NCBI RefSeq assembly: GCF_011059105.1
Contig: NZ_JAALLS010000001.1
Location: 251,399 to 315,398 of the forward strand
From: Fodinibius halophilus
Lineage (GTDB): Bacteria > Bacteroidota > Rhodothermia > Balneolales > Balneolaceae
Length of the DNA stretch: 64,000 nucleotides
Direction: 5' to 3'
Shown: piece by piece, positions 38,000 through 47,062 of the stretch
Numbering within the stretch: the stretch's first letter is position 1
Layout: each line of letters begins with the position of its first letter
Program-made: the position numbers and the translations under genes
Notes under the pieces: model-generated
Databases searched by the model: none
What the model saw: the letters and a program-made list of their open reading frames with translations, nothing else
What the model was told of the DNA's origin: nothing

Positions 38000-39286
38000 A
38001 TGATTGAGCTTGATATAAGTAGAGCTAAAGCGTTTTTAAGCAATGCTGAGTTCGACGGAGGTCGAAAAAAAGCATCTGAGGCACTTAAAACGGTAGAAAA
38101 GCGAGATGGCGAAGGTGCGGAATGGTTAGGGTGGAGAGATCTGCTAAGTGATCCGAATGATGCAATTCTTGAGCAACTTCATAGTTTGGCTACAGCAATA
38201 CGAGAAGAAGCTGATATTTTTATCGTTTGTGGAATCGGTGGTTCATACCTCGGTGCGCGCGCAGTTATCGATGCACTGTCATCATTTTTCGGAAATAAAG
38301 GTCCGGAAATTATTTATGCCGGTCATCATATGAGCGGACAGTATCTCGAAGAATTATTAGAGTACCTGGCAGAGCCCAAGGCAGATGGCAAGCCTAAGAG
38401 TGTGTATTGTAATGTGATATCGAAGTCCGGAACTACGCTTGAGACGGCACTCTCTTTTCGATTTATCAGAAGCTGGATGAGTGATCAGTATCCGGATTCG
38501 TTGCAAGATCGAATAATCTGTACTACAAGTGCCGAAGGCGGTGCTCTCAATAAGCTGGTTGATGAATACGGCTTTCAGAAATTTGTTATCCCCGACAATG
38601 TAGGAGGGCGTTTTTCGGTACTCACACCGGTAGGGTTGTTACCCATTGCTGTGGCAGGTATCGATATTCGTAGCCTGTTTTATGGGGCAGTCTCAAAATT
38701 TGAAGAATTAGAAGAAGATCCGCAATCTCTGCTTAACTACGTTGCGGTGAAGCATGCGCTATACCAAAAGGGGAAAACGGTAGATGTGCTTACCTCTTTT
38801 GAGCCACAGCTTGAATCGTTGGGCGGATGGCTCCAGCAATTGCTGGGTGAAAGTGAAGGTAAAGACGGAAATGGCATGTTCCCAACCGTTGCCACTTATT
38901 CAACGGATCTGCATAGCTTGGGGCAGTTTATGCAAGATGGCGCCCGAACGGTAATGGAAACATTTATTACAGTAGAAGAAACCACGGGTACCTTAATAGT
39001 AGATGAGGCAGATCAAAATAATGACGGGCTCAACTATCTTGCCGGTATGAGATTGCACGAAATTAACAGAGGCGCATTTGAGGGCACAATTCAAGCCCAC
39101 GTCAAAGGGGGAGTCCCCTCTGTGGTCGTTAATTTAGAGAAATTAAATGCTCAACATCTCGGTGAGTTTATTTATCTTTATGAGCTTTTCACGGCCGTCT
39201 ATTGCTATAGTTTGGATGTCAATCCATTTAACCAGCCGGGCGTCGAAGATTATAAAAGTGAAATGTATCAACTATTGGGAAAATAA
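38000..39286 (+). CDS. pgi: Glucose-6-phosphate isomerase
   Basis: A 428-residue PGI. It interconverts glucose-6-phosphate and fructose-6-phosphate in glycolysis. The phosphate-binding GIGGSYLGARAV (78-89) is the family motif, followed by SKSGTTLETALSFRF, which holds the second sugar-phosphate loop. NVGGRFSVLTPVGLLPIAVAG is the PROSITE-type PGI signature. The C-terminal HEINRGAFEGTIQAHVKGG carries the catalytic His. The length matches the shorter bacterial enzymes. It is followed 6 bases later by the deoxynucleoside kinase gene, so it leads an operon that may run on into the fatty-acid cluster. Confidence 0.96.
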   Translation: MIELDISRAKAFLSNAEFDGGRKKASEALKTVEKRDGEGAEWLGWRDLLSDPNDAILEQLHSLATAIREEADIFIVCGIGGSYLGARAVIDALSSFFGNKGPEIIYAGHHMSGQYLEELLEYLAEPKADGKPKSVYCNVISKSGTTLETALSFRFIRSWMSDQYPDSLQDRIICTTSAEGGALNKLVDEYGFQKFVIPDNVGGRFSVLTPVGLLPIAVAGIDIRSLFYGAVSKFEELEEDPQSLLNYVAVKHALYQKGKTVDVLTSFEPQLESLGGWLQQLLGESEGKDGNGMFPTVATYSTDLHSLGQFMQDGARTVMETFITVEETTGTLIVDEADQNNDGLNYLAGMRLHEINRGAFEGTIQAHVKGGVPSVVVNLEKLNAQHLGEFIYLYELFTAVYCYSLDVNPFNQPGVEDYKSEMYQLLGK

Positions 39287-39292
39287 CAGGGT

Positions 39293-39961
39293 ATGTCAAT
39301 AGACAAGAAAATAAAGCAGCCAGGAACCAGTCCTTCAGAAGACCTACAGTTTATTGCCGTTGCAGGTAATATAGGGGCGGGAAAATCATCGCTAACCGGC
39401 TTGCTGGCCAAGCACTTTGGATGGAAAGCATTTTATGAATCGGTAGATGATAATCCGTATTTATCCGATTTTTACGAGGATATGCGTCGCTGGAGCTTTA
39501 ATTTGCAGATCTACTTTTTGTCCAGTCGTTTTCGTCATCAAAAACAGATGTTGGAACAGGAGGGGCGTTTTGTACAAGATCGAACGATTTATGAAGATGT
39601 TGAGATTTTTGCAAAGAACCTGCACAACATGGGATTAATGAGCGATCGGGACTTTGCAAACTATGAAGCCCTCTTTGAAGAGATGACAGACTACCTGGAA
39701 CCGCCGGGCCTTTTAATCTATATTCGCGCGCAGGTTTCAACTCTGGTTGATCAAATTCAACAGCGGGGCAGGGACTATGAAAACACAATTCGGATCGAAT
39801 ACCTGGAACGACTCAATCAGTTATATGAGGATTGGATCGACCGTTATCCACATGAAAAGCTTATTATTGATACTGATGACCTCGATTTTGTAAATAATAA
39901 AGAAGATCTGGGACAGATTATTGGCCTGGTAGAGCAGCGACTATTTGGGTTGTTTAATTGA
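39293..39961 (+). CDS. Deoxynucleoside kinase
   Basis: A 222-residue kinase with the P-loop GNIGAGKSS (25-33), the FYESVDDNPYLSDFYEDM region that binds the nucleoside base, and the DRT motif VQDRTIYEDVEIFA with the catalytic DR pair. The lid region includes RGRDYENTIRIEYLERLNQLYE. It phosphorylates deoxynucleosides in the salvage pathway; whether deoxyadenosine, deoxyguanosine or deoxycytidine is preferred is unknown. The fold is of the dNK/dCK type rather than the tetrameric thymidine kinase. It follows pgi with a 6-base gap. Confidence 0.92.
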   Translation: MSIDKKIKQPGTSPSEDLQFIAVAGNIGAGKSSLTGLLAKHFGWKAFYESVDDNPYLSDFYEDMRRWSFNLQIYFLSSRFRHQKQMLEQEGRFVQDRTIYEDVEIFAKNLHNMGLMSDRDFANYEALFEEMTDYLEPPGLLIYIRAQVSTLVDQIQQRGRDYENTIRIEYLERLNQLYEDWIDRYPHEKLIIDTDDLDFVNNKEDLGQIIGLVEQRLFGLFN

Positions 39962-40007
39962 TTGCAGGTAAACCCAATTATTCATATTTTTGCTAGCTAT
40001 TACGGAT

Positions 40008-40523
40008 ATGTCAAAACTTGAATTTAACATAGTAGAAATACCTGAAGGAGAAAGTCGACGAACAGTCGCACTCTCCGATGAAGATCTTGACTTATCTCCG
40101 CATACTTTTGTCGGGGGTCAGGTAGAGATCCTATTTTACCGTACGCTTCATTTTATTCGGGTTAACTTCCACGTTAGTTCTGATATTGAGCTAACATGTG
40201 ATCGTTCGTTAGAACCATATATTCAACCCATAGAATCTGACTATGAAGTTGTATTCAAGGTTGATGTGAAAGAGGAAAAGGAAGATGAAAATGGGGCGGT
40301 AAGGCGCTTTAATTTCTCTTCGAACTCTCTGAGTATTGAAGACGAAGTCCGTGATACTATTTTTCTGAATGTTCCTGTTAAAAAATTGCATCCCAAGTTT
40401 ATTGACGACGAAGGGAAGCCAAAAGATTTTGAGACAAAATCTTTTGGGGATACAGAAGAAGATGATGACGATTCCGAGATTGTAGATCCTCGGTGGAAAA
40501 AGTTGAAAGAATTAAAGAATTAA
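40008..40523 (+). CDS. DUF177 (YceD-like) protein
   Basis: I use the ATG at 40008, giving MSKLEFNIVEIPEGESRRTV and 171 residues; a TTG 18 bases upstream is not needed. The fold shows SSDIELTCDRSLEPYIQPIESDYEVVF in pieces, the DUF177 core, including the Cys of the CxRSLE motif, and an acidic end (DTEEDDDDSEIVDPRWKKLKEL) with the family's closing DPRWxxL. It has a conserved place directly before rpmF. YceD-type proteins are linked to 23S rRNA or ribosome assembly in some bacteria, but the exact role is not settled. The next gene is rpmF, 24 bases on. Confidence 0.9.
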   Translation: MSKLEFNIVEIPEGESRRTVALSDEDLDLSPHTFVGGQVEILFYRTLHFIRVNFHVSSDIELTCDRSLEPYIQPIESDYEVVFKVDVKEEKEDENGAVRRFNFSSNSLSIEDEVRDTIFLNVPVKKLHPKFIDDEGKPKDFETKSFGDTEEDDDDSEIVDPRWKKLKELKN

Positions 40524-40547
40524 CAGCAATATTACCACTATTTCATA

Positions 40548-40727
40548 ATGGCACATCCTAAACGACAACATTCTAAATCCCGACAAGGGAAGCGTCGCTC
40601 TCACCATAAGATTGGAGAGCCTACATTAGCTGAATGCGAAAACTGTGGTGCCCTGCATCGCTATCACCATATCTGTAAAGAGTGCGGTTTCTATCGCGGC
40701 CGCCAGGTTCTTGATGTGAACAAATAA
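40548..40727 (+). CDS. rpmF: 50S ribosomal protein L32
   Basis: A 59-residue protein: MAHPKRQHSKSRQGKRRSHH at the N-terminus, then two zinc-type Cys pairs, CENC (30-33) and CKEC (43-46), and the terminal GFYRGRQVLDVNK. This is the standard L32 layout, a small basic protein of the large subunit, with the zinc-binding form of the four cysteines kept. It lies between the DUF177 gene and plsX (21 bases on), the classic order linking ribosome and lipid synthesis genes. Confidence 0.96.
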   Translation: MAHPKRQHSKSRQGKRRSHHKIGEPTLAECENCGALHRYHHICKECGFYRGRQVLDVNK

Positions 40728-40748
40728 CTTTAGCTAAATTCCTATTTC

Positions 40749-41732
40749 ATGATCATTGCTGTAGATGCCGCAGGGGGCGACTACTATCCCGAAAATCCGG
40801 TTAAAGGTTCTATTCAAGCTCTTGACGAGATGGCTGAGTTAACAGTTGTTTTATTAGGGCCTGAAGATATAATTGAACAGGAGCTATCAAAGCATGAATA
40901 CGATGAGCAGCGCCTCTTGGTGCAGCATGCTCCTGATATAATTGAGATGGATGAGTCCCCGGCTCAAGCTGTAAAGAGCAAACAAAACTCTTCTATAGTA
41001 TCTGGAATAGGGATGCATAAGGCCGGCAAATGTAAGGCATTTGTAAGCGCCGGAAATACCGGTGCTTTACTTGCAGCTTCAACTTTTCTGCTTGGAAAGC
41101 TTGAAGGCGTAAGTCGACCTACCATTGCAGCAATGTACCCTACGGTAAAAGGTCTGCGTCTGCTACTCGATGTAGGGGCAAACCTTGAAGTGCGTCCTGA
41201 AATGTTAGTACAGTTTGCCCAGATGGGCAAAATATTTGTCAGCGAAATAATGGATATCGAAGATCCCCAAGTAGGCCTTCTGAATGTCGGTGAAGAAGAA
41301 GAAAAAGGAACCGGCGTGTTAAAAGAAGCCTATAAAGAGCTTCAGGCTCTTCCTGATTTTGTGGGAAATGTAGAAGGGCGCGATATCTTTTCCGCTGAAG
41401 CCGATATCTTTCTTTGTGATGGCTTAGTAGGTAATATTTTACTCAAGTTCGGTGAATCAATACCGGATGCACTCAATACTTTTGTTAAGAAAGGAATACA
41501 ACAATTGGAGCTTGGTGCTGAAGAAGCCCAGCTCGTTGGAAAAGTATTGAAGGCTTCGCTGGCCGAATTTGACTCTGATCGCATCGGGGGCGTACCATTC
41601 CTTGGCGTTGACGGTGTAAGTATGGTAGGGCACGGCAGCAGTTCACCTCTGGCGATAAAAAATATGATATTGAATGCCGCGAAATGCGTGGATCACAATA
41701 TCAATGAAAAAATTGTAGCATCTCTTAAATAA
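40749..41732 (+). CDS. plsX: Phosphate acyltransferase PlsX
   Basis: A 327-residue enzyme that makes acyl-phosphate from acyl-ACP, the first step of phospholipid synthesis in the PlsX/PlsY route. The N-terminus MIIAVDAAGGDYYPENPVKG is the family start, where DAMGGD is more usual. Conserved downstream stretches include AFVSAGNTGALLAAS, LLDVGANLEVRPEML, GNVEGRDIFSAEADIFLCDG and the C-terminal GVDGVSMVGHGSSSPLAIKN. It lies in the rpmF-plsX-fabH-fabD-fabG order found in many bacteria. The gap to fabH is 13 bases, so it is clearly in the same transcript. Confidence 0.97.
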   Translation: MIIAVDAAGGDYYPENPVKGSIQALDEMAELTVVLLGPEDIIEQELSKHEYDEQRLLVQHAPDIIEMDESPAQAVKSKQNSSIVSGIGMHKAGKCKAFVSAGNTGALLAASTFLLGKLEGVSRPTIAAMYPTVKGLRLLLDVGANLEVRPEMLVQFAQMGKIFVSEIMDIEDPQVGLLNVGEEEEKGTGVLKEAYKELQALPDFVGNVEGRDIFSAEADIFLCDGLVGNILLKFGESIPDALNTFVKKGIQQLELGAEEAQLVGKVLKASLAEFDSDRIGGVPFLGVDGVSMVGHGSSSPLAIKNMILNAAKCVDHNINEKIVASLK

Positions 41733-41745
41733 ATAACCCCTTTAC

Positions 41746-42738
41746 ATGGCTGAAGTAAAACGAGCAGCGATTACAGAAGTAGGCCACTATTTGCCTGAAG
41801 ACAAGTTGACTAATCATGACTTGGAGCAGATGGTGGATACCAATGATGAATGGATTCAAACAAGAACTGGTATTAAAGAACGTCGGATTTTAAAGGATGA
41901 CGACAAGGCCACTGCTTTTATGGGAGCAGAGGCCGCTAAAGAAGTACTTGATGAACGCGGAATCTCGGCTGATGAGATCGATGTCATTATTTGTGCTACC
42001 GTTACCCCGGACTATCTTTTCCCGGCAACAGCTTGCTTGATACAAAGCGAAATTGGAGCAACTAATGCCTATGCATTTGATCTTTCTGCAGCTTGTTCCG
42101 GTTTTCTTTTTGCACTGTCTACCGGTGGGAGTTTCATTGAGTCAGGAAGAGCCGAAAAAGTATTGGTTATCGGCGCCGATAAAATGAGTTCTATCGTCGA
42201 TTATACCGATCGCTCTACTTGTATCCTTTTTGGGGATGGAGCCGGTGCGGTATTACTTGAAGCATCAGAAGATGGAAATGGTATTGTAGATTATATTAAC
42301 CATTCTGAAGGTGATACCGGGCTTGCATTATATCAGCCGGCGGGAGGAAGTTTAAACCCTGCTACCGAAGAAACAGTTGCCGATCGATTGCATTACGCCA
42401 AACAAGACGGACGTACGGTCTTTAAGAAGGCCACAGTTGGAATGGCGGATGTTTCTACTGAGATTTTGAAGAAAAACAATCTTACTGCCGATGATGTTGA
42501 TTATTTGGTGCCTCATCAGGCAAATCGCAGAATTATTGATGCCACTGCTAATCGCATGAACTTAGACAGCGAGAAAGTGATGGTCAATATTGATAAGTAC
42601 GGTAATACTACGGCAGCTACTATTCCGCTTTGCCTGTATGATTGGAAGTCAAAACTAGAAAAAGGAGATAATTTAATTTTAGCTGCCTTCGGGGGTGGAT
42701 ACACCTGGGGCGCAATTTATCTAAAGTGGGGAATGTAA
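41746..42738 (+). CDS. fabH: 3-oxoacyl-ACP synthase III
   Basis: A 330-residue KAS III that starts fatty-acid synthesis by condensing acetyl-CoA (or a branched acyl-CoA) with malonyl-ACP. The catalytic triad is present: Cys117 in DLSAACSGF, His in VPHQANRR (about 254) and Asn in KYGNTTAA (about 284). The GFLFAL segment after the Cys and [13 protein letters not shown] at the end are family-typical. Primer preference (straight or branched) cannot be read from the sequence. It starts 13 bases after plsX and stops 4 bases before fabD. Confidence 0.97.
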   Translation: MAEVKRAAITEVGHYLPEDKLTNHDLEQMVDTNDEWIQTRTGIKERRILKDDDKATAFMGAEAAKEVLDERGISADEIDVIICATVTPDYLFPATACLIQSEIGATNAYAFDLSAACSGFLFALSTGGSFIESGRAEKVLVIGADKMSSIVDYTDRSTCILFGDGAGAVLLEASEDGNGIVDYINHSEGDTGLALYQPAGGSLNPATEETVADRLHYAKQDGRTVFKKATVGMADVSTEILKKNNLTADDVDYLVPHQANRRIIDATANRMNLDSEKVMVNIDKYGNTTAATIPLCLYDWKSKLEKGDNLILAAFGGGYTWGAIYLKWGM

Positions 42739-42742
42739 TAAT

Positions 42743-43630
42743 ATGAGTTCAGCTTATCTTTTTCCGGGACAAGGAGCACAATCTGTTGGTATGGGCAAGA
42801 CCCATTACGAACAGGACGAAACATTTGCATCTTATGTAGATCGGGCCAATGAGATACTCGGTTTTGATCTCAAAGAGATTATGTTTGAAGGGCCTAAAGA
42901 GAAATTGAAGCAGACCGAATATACGCAACCTGCTATTTTCCTGCATTCAGTAGCTCTCTATAAAAAGCTGGATGCCAATCCCGATATGGTTGCCGGCCAC
43001 AGTCTGGGTGAATTCTCAGCACTGGTGGCATGTGGGGCTGTAGACTTTGAAGATGCCCTTAAGATCGTTCGCCGACGCGGTGAGCTGATGCAGCAAGCCG
43101 GTGAAGAAAATCCGGGAACAATGGCGGCCGTTATCGGTATGGATGATGATATTGTAGAACGTATCTGTGAGCAGGCAACCGAAGAAACCGGTAAAGAGGT
43201 TGTTGCTGCTAATTATAACTGTCCCGGGCAGCTGGTTATTTCCGGTGATGCTGATGCTATACAAAAAGCAGTTGACTTGCTTAAAGAGGAGGGATGCCGC
43301 TTGGCGAAAATACTTGAAGTAAGCGGTGCATTCCACTCATCATTGATGCAGCCGGCCTATGATGGGCTTAAAGAGAGTCTGGAAGCCTTGGATATTTCAG
43401 AGCCCGACTGTCCCATTTATAGCAATTATACGGCAGAACCGACTACCGATCCTGAAGAGATTCGTTCTAATTTGTTGAATCAATTATTGAATCCGGTACG
43501 CTGGACACAGACACTTAAAAATATGCACAAAAACGATGCAGAGTCTTTTATTGAAGTTGGACCGGGCAAGGTGCTGCAGGGACTGGTAAAACGTACCCTT
43601 GATGATGTAAAAATAAGTGGCCTTCAATAA
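42743..43630 (+). CDS. fabD: Malonyl-CoA:ACP transacylase
   Basis: A 295-residue transacylase that loads malonate onto ACP. The N-terminus LFPGQGAQSVGMG (6-18), the nucleophile Ser87 in AGHSLGE, and the catalytic His in SGAFHSSLM are seen. QTEYTQPAIFLHS holds the Gln of the active site. The C-terminal EVGPGKVLQGLVKRT is the usual end. The gap to fabH is 4 bases, and to fabG 60 bases. Confidence 0.96.
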   Translation: MSSAYLFPGQGAQSVGMGKTHYEQDETFASYVDRANEILGFDLKEIMFEGPKEKLKQTEYTQPAIFLHSVALYKKLDANPDMVAGHSLGEFSALVACGAVDFEDALKIVRRRGELMQQAGEENPGTMAAVIGMDDDIVERICEQATEETGKEVVAANYNCPGQLVISGDADAIQKAVDLLKEEGCRLAKILEVSGAFHSSLMQPAYDGLKESLEALDISEPDCPIYSNYTAEPTTDPEEIRSNLLNQLLNPVRWTQTLKNMHKNDAESFIEVGPGKVLQGLVKRTLDDVKISGLQ

Positions 43631-43690
43631 ATAAAATTATTATTGTAGAATTCTTTTGTACTCTGCTGTAGAATCTTAACATTTATTATT

Positions 43691-44440
43691 ATGAATTTAT
43701 CACTTGAAGGAAAGACAGTATTAGTAACCGGCGGGAGCCGTGGTATTGGACGCGCAATTGCATTGATGTTAGCTGATAATGGCGCTGATGTAGCTATTAC
43801 ATTCCGAAGTTCTGTAGATGCTGCTGATGAGGTAAAAAAGCTGATCGAAGAGAAAGGCCAAAGAGCCAAAGCAATTCAGGCCGATGCAGTAAACTTTGAC
43901 AGTGCCCAAGAAGTTATTACTGAAATCACCGAAGACTGGGAAAAGTTGGATGTTCTGGTCAATAATGCCGGTATTACAAGAGATAATCTAATCCTGAGGA
44001 TGAGCGAAGAACAGTGGGATCAAGTTATCGATACTAATTTGAAAAGTATTTTTAACTACAGTAAAGCCGTAGCCAAGCCGATGATGCGAAATCGGGGAGG
44101 CTCAATAATTAATATCAGTTCTGTTGTTGGGATTTCAGGAAATGCAGGACAAAGCAATTATGCGGCTTCAAAAGCAGGCCTTATTGGATTTACGAAATCA
44201 TATGCAAAAGAATTAGCTTCTCGGAATATTAGAGCTAATGTTGTGGCACCCGGTTATATTACCACCGAAATGACGGATGAACTGGATGAAAAAGTATTAG
44301 AGTCTATTAAAGAAGAGACTCCACTGGGCAGGGCAGGTGATGCTGATGAAGTAGCATCGACAGTTTTATTTTTAGCCTCTGACTTAAGTGAGTACATTAC
44401 TGGCGAGACCATTCGCGTAGATGGTGGTATGGCCATGTAA
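43691..44440 (+). CDS. fabG: 3-oxoacyl-ACP reductase
   Basis: A 249-residue short-chain reductase, NADPH-dependent. The dinucleotide motif TGGSRGIG lies at 13-20, NNAG at 91-94, and the catalytic triad is Ser144, Tyr157 and Lys161 (NYAASKAG). The C-terminal ITGETIRVDGGMAM is the FabG end. It reduces 3-oxoacyl-ACP in each elongation round. It follows fabD with a 60-base gap. Its stop codon runs straight into a palindrome (44440-44460) that may end part of the transcripts before acpP. Confidence 0.96.
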   Translation: MNLSLEGKTVLVTGGSRGIGRAIALMLADNGADVAITFRSSVDAADEVKKLIEEKGQRAKAIQADAVNFDSAQEVITEITEDWEKLDVLVNNAGITRDNLILRMSEEQWDQVIDTNLKSIFNYSKAVAKPMMRNRGGSIINISSVVGISGNAGQSNYAASKAGLIGFTKSYAKELASRNIRANVVAPGYITTEMTDELDEKVLESIKEETPLGRAGDADEVASTVLFLASDLSEYITGETIRVDGGMAM

Positions 44441-44460
44441 AAAGAGTAAGTTACTCTTTT
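44440..44460 (+). terminator. Short palindrome behind fabG, possible weak terminator
   Basis: AAAAGAGTAAGTTACTCTTTT is a 21-base perfect palindrome starting at the last base of the fabG stop codon. It can fold as an 8-bp stem with the loop AAGTT, with its 3' arm ending in TTTT. It could stop or slow transcription between fabG and acpP. Confidence 0.5.
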
Positions 44461-44506
44461 ACGAATAAGAAATTGAGAAGTGTATTTTTATCTATTTAAA
44501 TTGTAT

Positions 44507-44548
44507 TTTCTGCCCATGCTTTACGAAAGTAGGCAGAAACAATTTTTT
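44507..44548 (+). terminator. Hairpin plus T-run in front of acpP (terminator or attenuator)
   Basis: TTTCTGCC (44507-44514) pairs with GGCAGAAA (44532-44539), with CTTT/AAAG inside, followed by CAATTTTTT. This has the form of an intrinsic terminator but stands only 32 bases before acpP, so it either ends the fabG transcript or acts as an attenuator or stabilising leader for acpP. Confidence 0.6.
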
Positions 44549-44579
44549 AATTAACTCGAAAACAAGTTAAATACAAATT

Positions 44580-44816
44580 ATGTCACAAGACGTCGAAGCA
44601 AAAGTAAAATCAATTATCGTTGACAAATTAGGTGTTGATGAATCAGAAGTTACTCATGAAGCTAACTTCACAAATGATTTAGGTGCTGATTCACTTGACA
44701 CTGTTGAGCTGATCATGGAATTTGAGAAAGATTTCGATATCAGCATTCCAGACGAAGATGCAGAAAATATTGCAACAGTGGGTAATGCTGTTGAATATCT
44801 ACAAGACAAAGTATAA
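44580..44816 (+). CDS. acpP: Acyl carrier protein
   Basis: A 78-residue, highly acidic four-helix protein. Ser38 in [12 protein letters not shown] is the 4'-phosphopantetheine attachment site. It carries growing acyl chains between the Fab enzymes encoded around it. It is separated from fabG by 139 bases with three inverted repeats (44440-44460, 44507-44539, and TTAACT/AGTTAA at 44551-44570), while fabF follows after 23 bases. ACP is needed in far larger amounts than the enzymes, so separate control here makes sense. Confidence 0.97.
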   Translation: MSQDVEAKVKSIIVDKLGVDESEVTHEANFTNDLGADSLDTVELIMEFEKDFDISIPDEDAENIATVGNAVEYLQDKV

Positions 44817-44839
44817 AATTTACACGCTAAATAATTAGC

Positions 44840-46084
44840 ATGTCGAAACGTAGAGTAGTCATTACCGGAATTGGTGCCCTTACCCCTGTAGGTAAGACGG
44901 CACCAGATTTCTGGAATGGATTAATTTCAGGAAAGAGTGGCGCTCAACCTATTGAGCACTTTGACACATCAGACTTCCCAACCAAGTTTGCGGCCCAGAT
45001 CGAAGGGTATGATCCAGAGGATTACTTCGATCGTAAAGAGGCACGCCGACTGGATAAGGTTTGTCAGTATGCATTAATTGCTGCTGAAGAAGCTATCCAG
45101 GATACGGGGTTAGATCTTGATGGTATCAATAAGGATGATGTTGCCGTAATCGTGGGAACCGGAATTGGAGGTATGATTACCTTCTATGAACAATCCGTAT
45201 CTTTCCATGAACACGGACCGCGTGGGGTATCGCCATTCTTTATTCCTAAACTCATTCCAGATATGGTAGCGGGGCAGATTTCAATTAAGTATGGTTTTAA
45301 AGGACCAAACTTTTGTGCTGTTTCTGCTTGTGCTACAGGTTCTCATAATATCGCCCTGGCTTACGATTCAATTCGTAACGGGCAGTGCGATATGGCAGTT
45401 TCAGGCGGTTCCGAAGCCCCTGTTTCCAGAATCGGGGTAGCCGGCTTTAACGCCATGCGCGCAATGTCTACTCGTAACGATGATCCTAAAACAGCATCGC
45501 GACCTTTTGATAAAAACCGAGACGGATTCGTTCTTGGTGAAGGGTCTGCAATTTTGTTTTTAGAGGAATATGAGCATGCTAAAGAGCGTGGTGCTCAAAT
45601 TTATGGCGAAATAGTAGGATACGGCTTTTCAGCTGATGCTCACCATATTACTGCTCCTGATCCCGACGGAGAGGGCGTGATATTGGCACTTAATCGAGCA
45701 CTTGATTCTGCTGGTATCAAACCAGAAGAGGTTGATCACATTAATATGCATGGTACATCAACACCTTTAGGTGATATCGCCGAGACCAATTCCATTAAGA
45801 AAGTATTTGGTGACCATGCCTATGAGATCAATCATAATTCTACAAAGTCGATGACAGGACATGCCTTGGGTGCTGCAGGTGCAATGGAGGCATTAGCAAC
45901 CATACTTAGTACCTATCATGGTATGATTCCACCAACTATAAATTTTGAGACTCCTGATCCTGATTGCGATCTCGATTATACATTTAATGAATCAGAAGTT
46001 CGGGATGTAAAATATGGCTTGAACAATGCGTTCGGCTTTGGTGGTCATAATACTACACTCGTGTTCAAAAAATTTGAAGAATAA
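44840..46084 (+). CDS. fabF: 3-oxoacyl-ACP synthase II
   Basis: A 414-residue KAS II, the elongating condensing enzyme. The Cys-His-His triad is Cys164 in VSACATGSHN, His in NMHGTSTPLGD (about 304) and His in KSMTGHALGAAG (about 341). The start VVITGIGALTPVG and the end NNAFGFGGHNTTLVFKKF are the family's. It follows acpP by 23 bases and precedes rnc by 3 bases, so the three probably share a transcript. Confidence 0.97.
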   Translation: MSKRRVVITGIGALTPVGKTAPDFWNGLISGKSGAQPIEHFDTSDFPTKFAAQIEGYDPEDYFDRKEARRLDKVCQYALIAAEEAIQDTGLDLDGINKDDVAVIVGTGIGGMITFYEQSVSFHEHGPRGVSPFFIPKLIPDMVAGQISIKYGFKGPNFCAVSACATGSHNIALAYDSIRNGQCDMAVSGGSEAPVSRIGVAGFNAMRAMSTRNDDPKTASRPFDKNRDGFVLGEGSAILFLEEYEHAKERGAQIYGEIVGYGFSADAHHITAPDPDGEGVILALNRALDSAGIKPEEVDHINMHGTSTPLGDIAETNSIKKVFGDHAYEINHNSTKSMTGHALGAAGAMEALATILSTYHGMIPPTINFETPDPDCDLDYTFNESEVRDVKYGLNNAFGFGGHNTTLVFKKFEE

Positions 46085-46087
46085 TTA

Positions 46088-46831
46088 ATGTTCGACAGAC
46101 TCAAATCATATTTTAAGAATGATATAGAGTTAACACCTGAACACGAGCAAAGAATTGAAGATTTAGAGGGGATTATCGATAACACTATCGATAACCCCTC
46201 TATTTATATTAGAGCACTTCGGCATCGTTCTACTTTAGAGGATGATAATTTCACGAGCACCGATTCTTATGAACGATTAGAGTTTTTAGGAGATGCTGTT
46301 CTGGACCTTATCGTAACGGAGATCATTTTTGATCTTTTCCCTGAAAAGAATGAAGGTTTTCTTACTAAACTGCGGGCCAAACTTGTGAAAGGAGATAGCT
46401 TGGCTATGTACGCACAAAACCTGGAGCTCAACAACTTAATGCTTCTGGGAGAACGAGTGAAAGGGCAGGGAGTTGAACAGTCAAAAAGTGTGCTGGCCGA
46501 TGTTTTTGAAGCTCTTACTGGGGCTATTTACCTAGACTTGGGCTATAAACCTACTTCCGATTTTGTTCGAAGGGTTATTGAGGGATATGTGGATTTTAAG
46601 ACCATCATTAACTCGCTGGACAATTATAAGAGTTTACTTTTAGAGTTTGCCCAGGCAGAACGAATGGAAATTCCTACCTATACTGTAATTTCTGAAGAAG
46701 GTCCCGGCCATGACAAGACATTTGGCGTAGAAGTTCTTGTAGATAATAAGCCGATTGCCCGTGGAAAGGGTAAAAGTAAAAAAGAGGCTGAACAGAAAGC
46801 AGCCCGAAAGGCACTCGAGAAACTGCAGTAA
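46088..46831 (+). CDS. rnc: Ribonuclease III
   Basis: A 247-residue double-strand-specific RNase. The signature ERLEFLGDAVLDL is at 62-74, with the catalytic Glu and Asp, and the second acidic motif is DVFEALTGAIYLD (138-150). The C-terminal dsRNA-binding domain has PTYTVISEEGPGHDKTFGVE and the Lys-rich GKGKSKKEAEQKAARKALE (in pieces). It matures rRNA and processes structured transcripts. It starts 3 bases after fabF and ends the cluster; rnc next to acpP/fabF is a frequent arrangement. Confidence 0.97.
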   Translation: MFDRLKSYFKNDIELTPEHEQRIEDLEGIIDNTIDNPSIYIRALRHRSTLEDDNFTSTDSYERLEFLGDAVLDLIVTEIIFDLFPEKNEGFLTKLRAKLVKGDSLAMYAQNLELNNLMLLGERVKGQGVEQSKSVLADVFEALTGAIYLDLGYKPTSDFVRRVIEGYVDFKTIINSLDNYKSLLLEFAQAERMEIPTYTVISEEGPGHDKTFGVEVLVDNKPIARGKGKSKKEAEQKAARKALEKLQ

Positions 46832-46851
46832 ATTCACACTTCCTTTTTTAA

Positions 46852-46922
46852 AAGATATACTATATTGTACCTCCTCAATAAATTGGATCTTTTCTACCAA
46901 GATATTGCAATAAGATATACTA
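46852..46922. repeat. Direct repeat behind rnc
   Basis: AAGATATACTA occurs at 46852-46862 and again at 46912-46922, exactly 60 bases apart. The stretch between them is AT-rich and carries no gene. Nothing further is known. Confidence 0.4.
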
Positions 46923-47062
46923 AAAAGAGGATTTCTGGCGGATAATTAATCCTCAGAACAGTACCACAAGTATTTATAGCAAACCCATTTAAAAAGTAAG
47001 CAAAGAGGTTGTTCCACGCTATTGCAGTAATAGTTGGTGTTACAGCAGTTTCAACAAATTAA

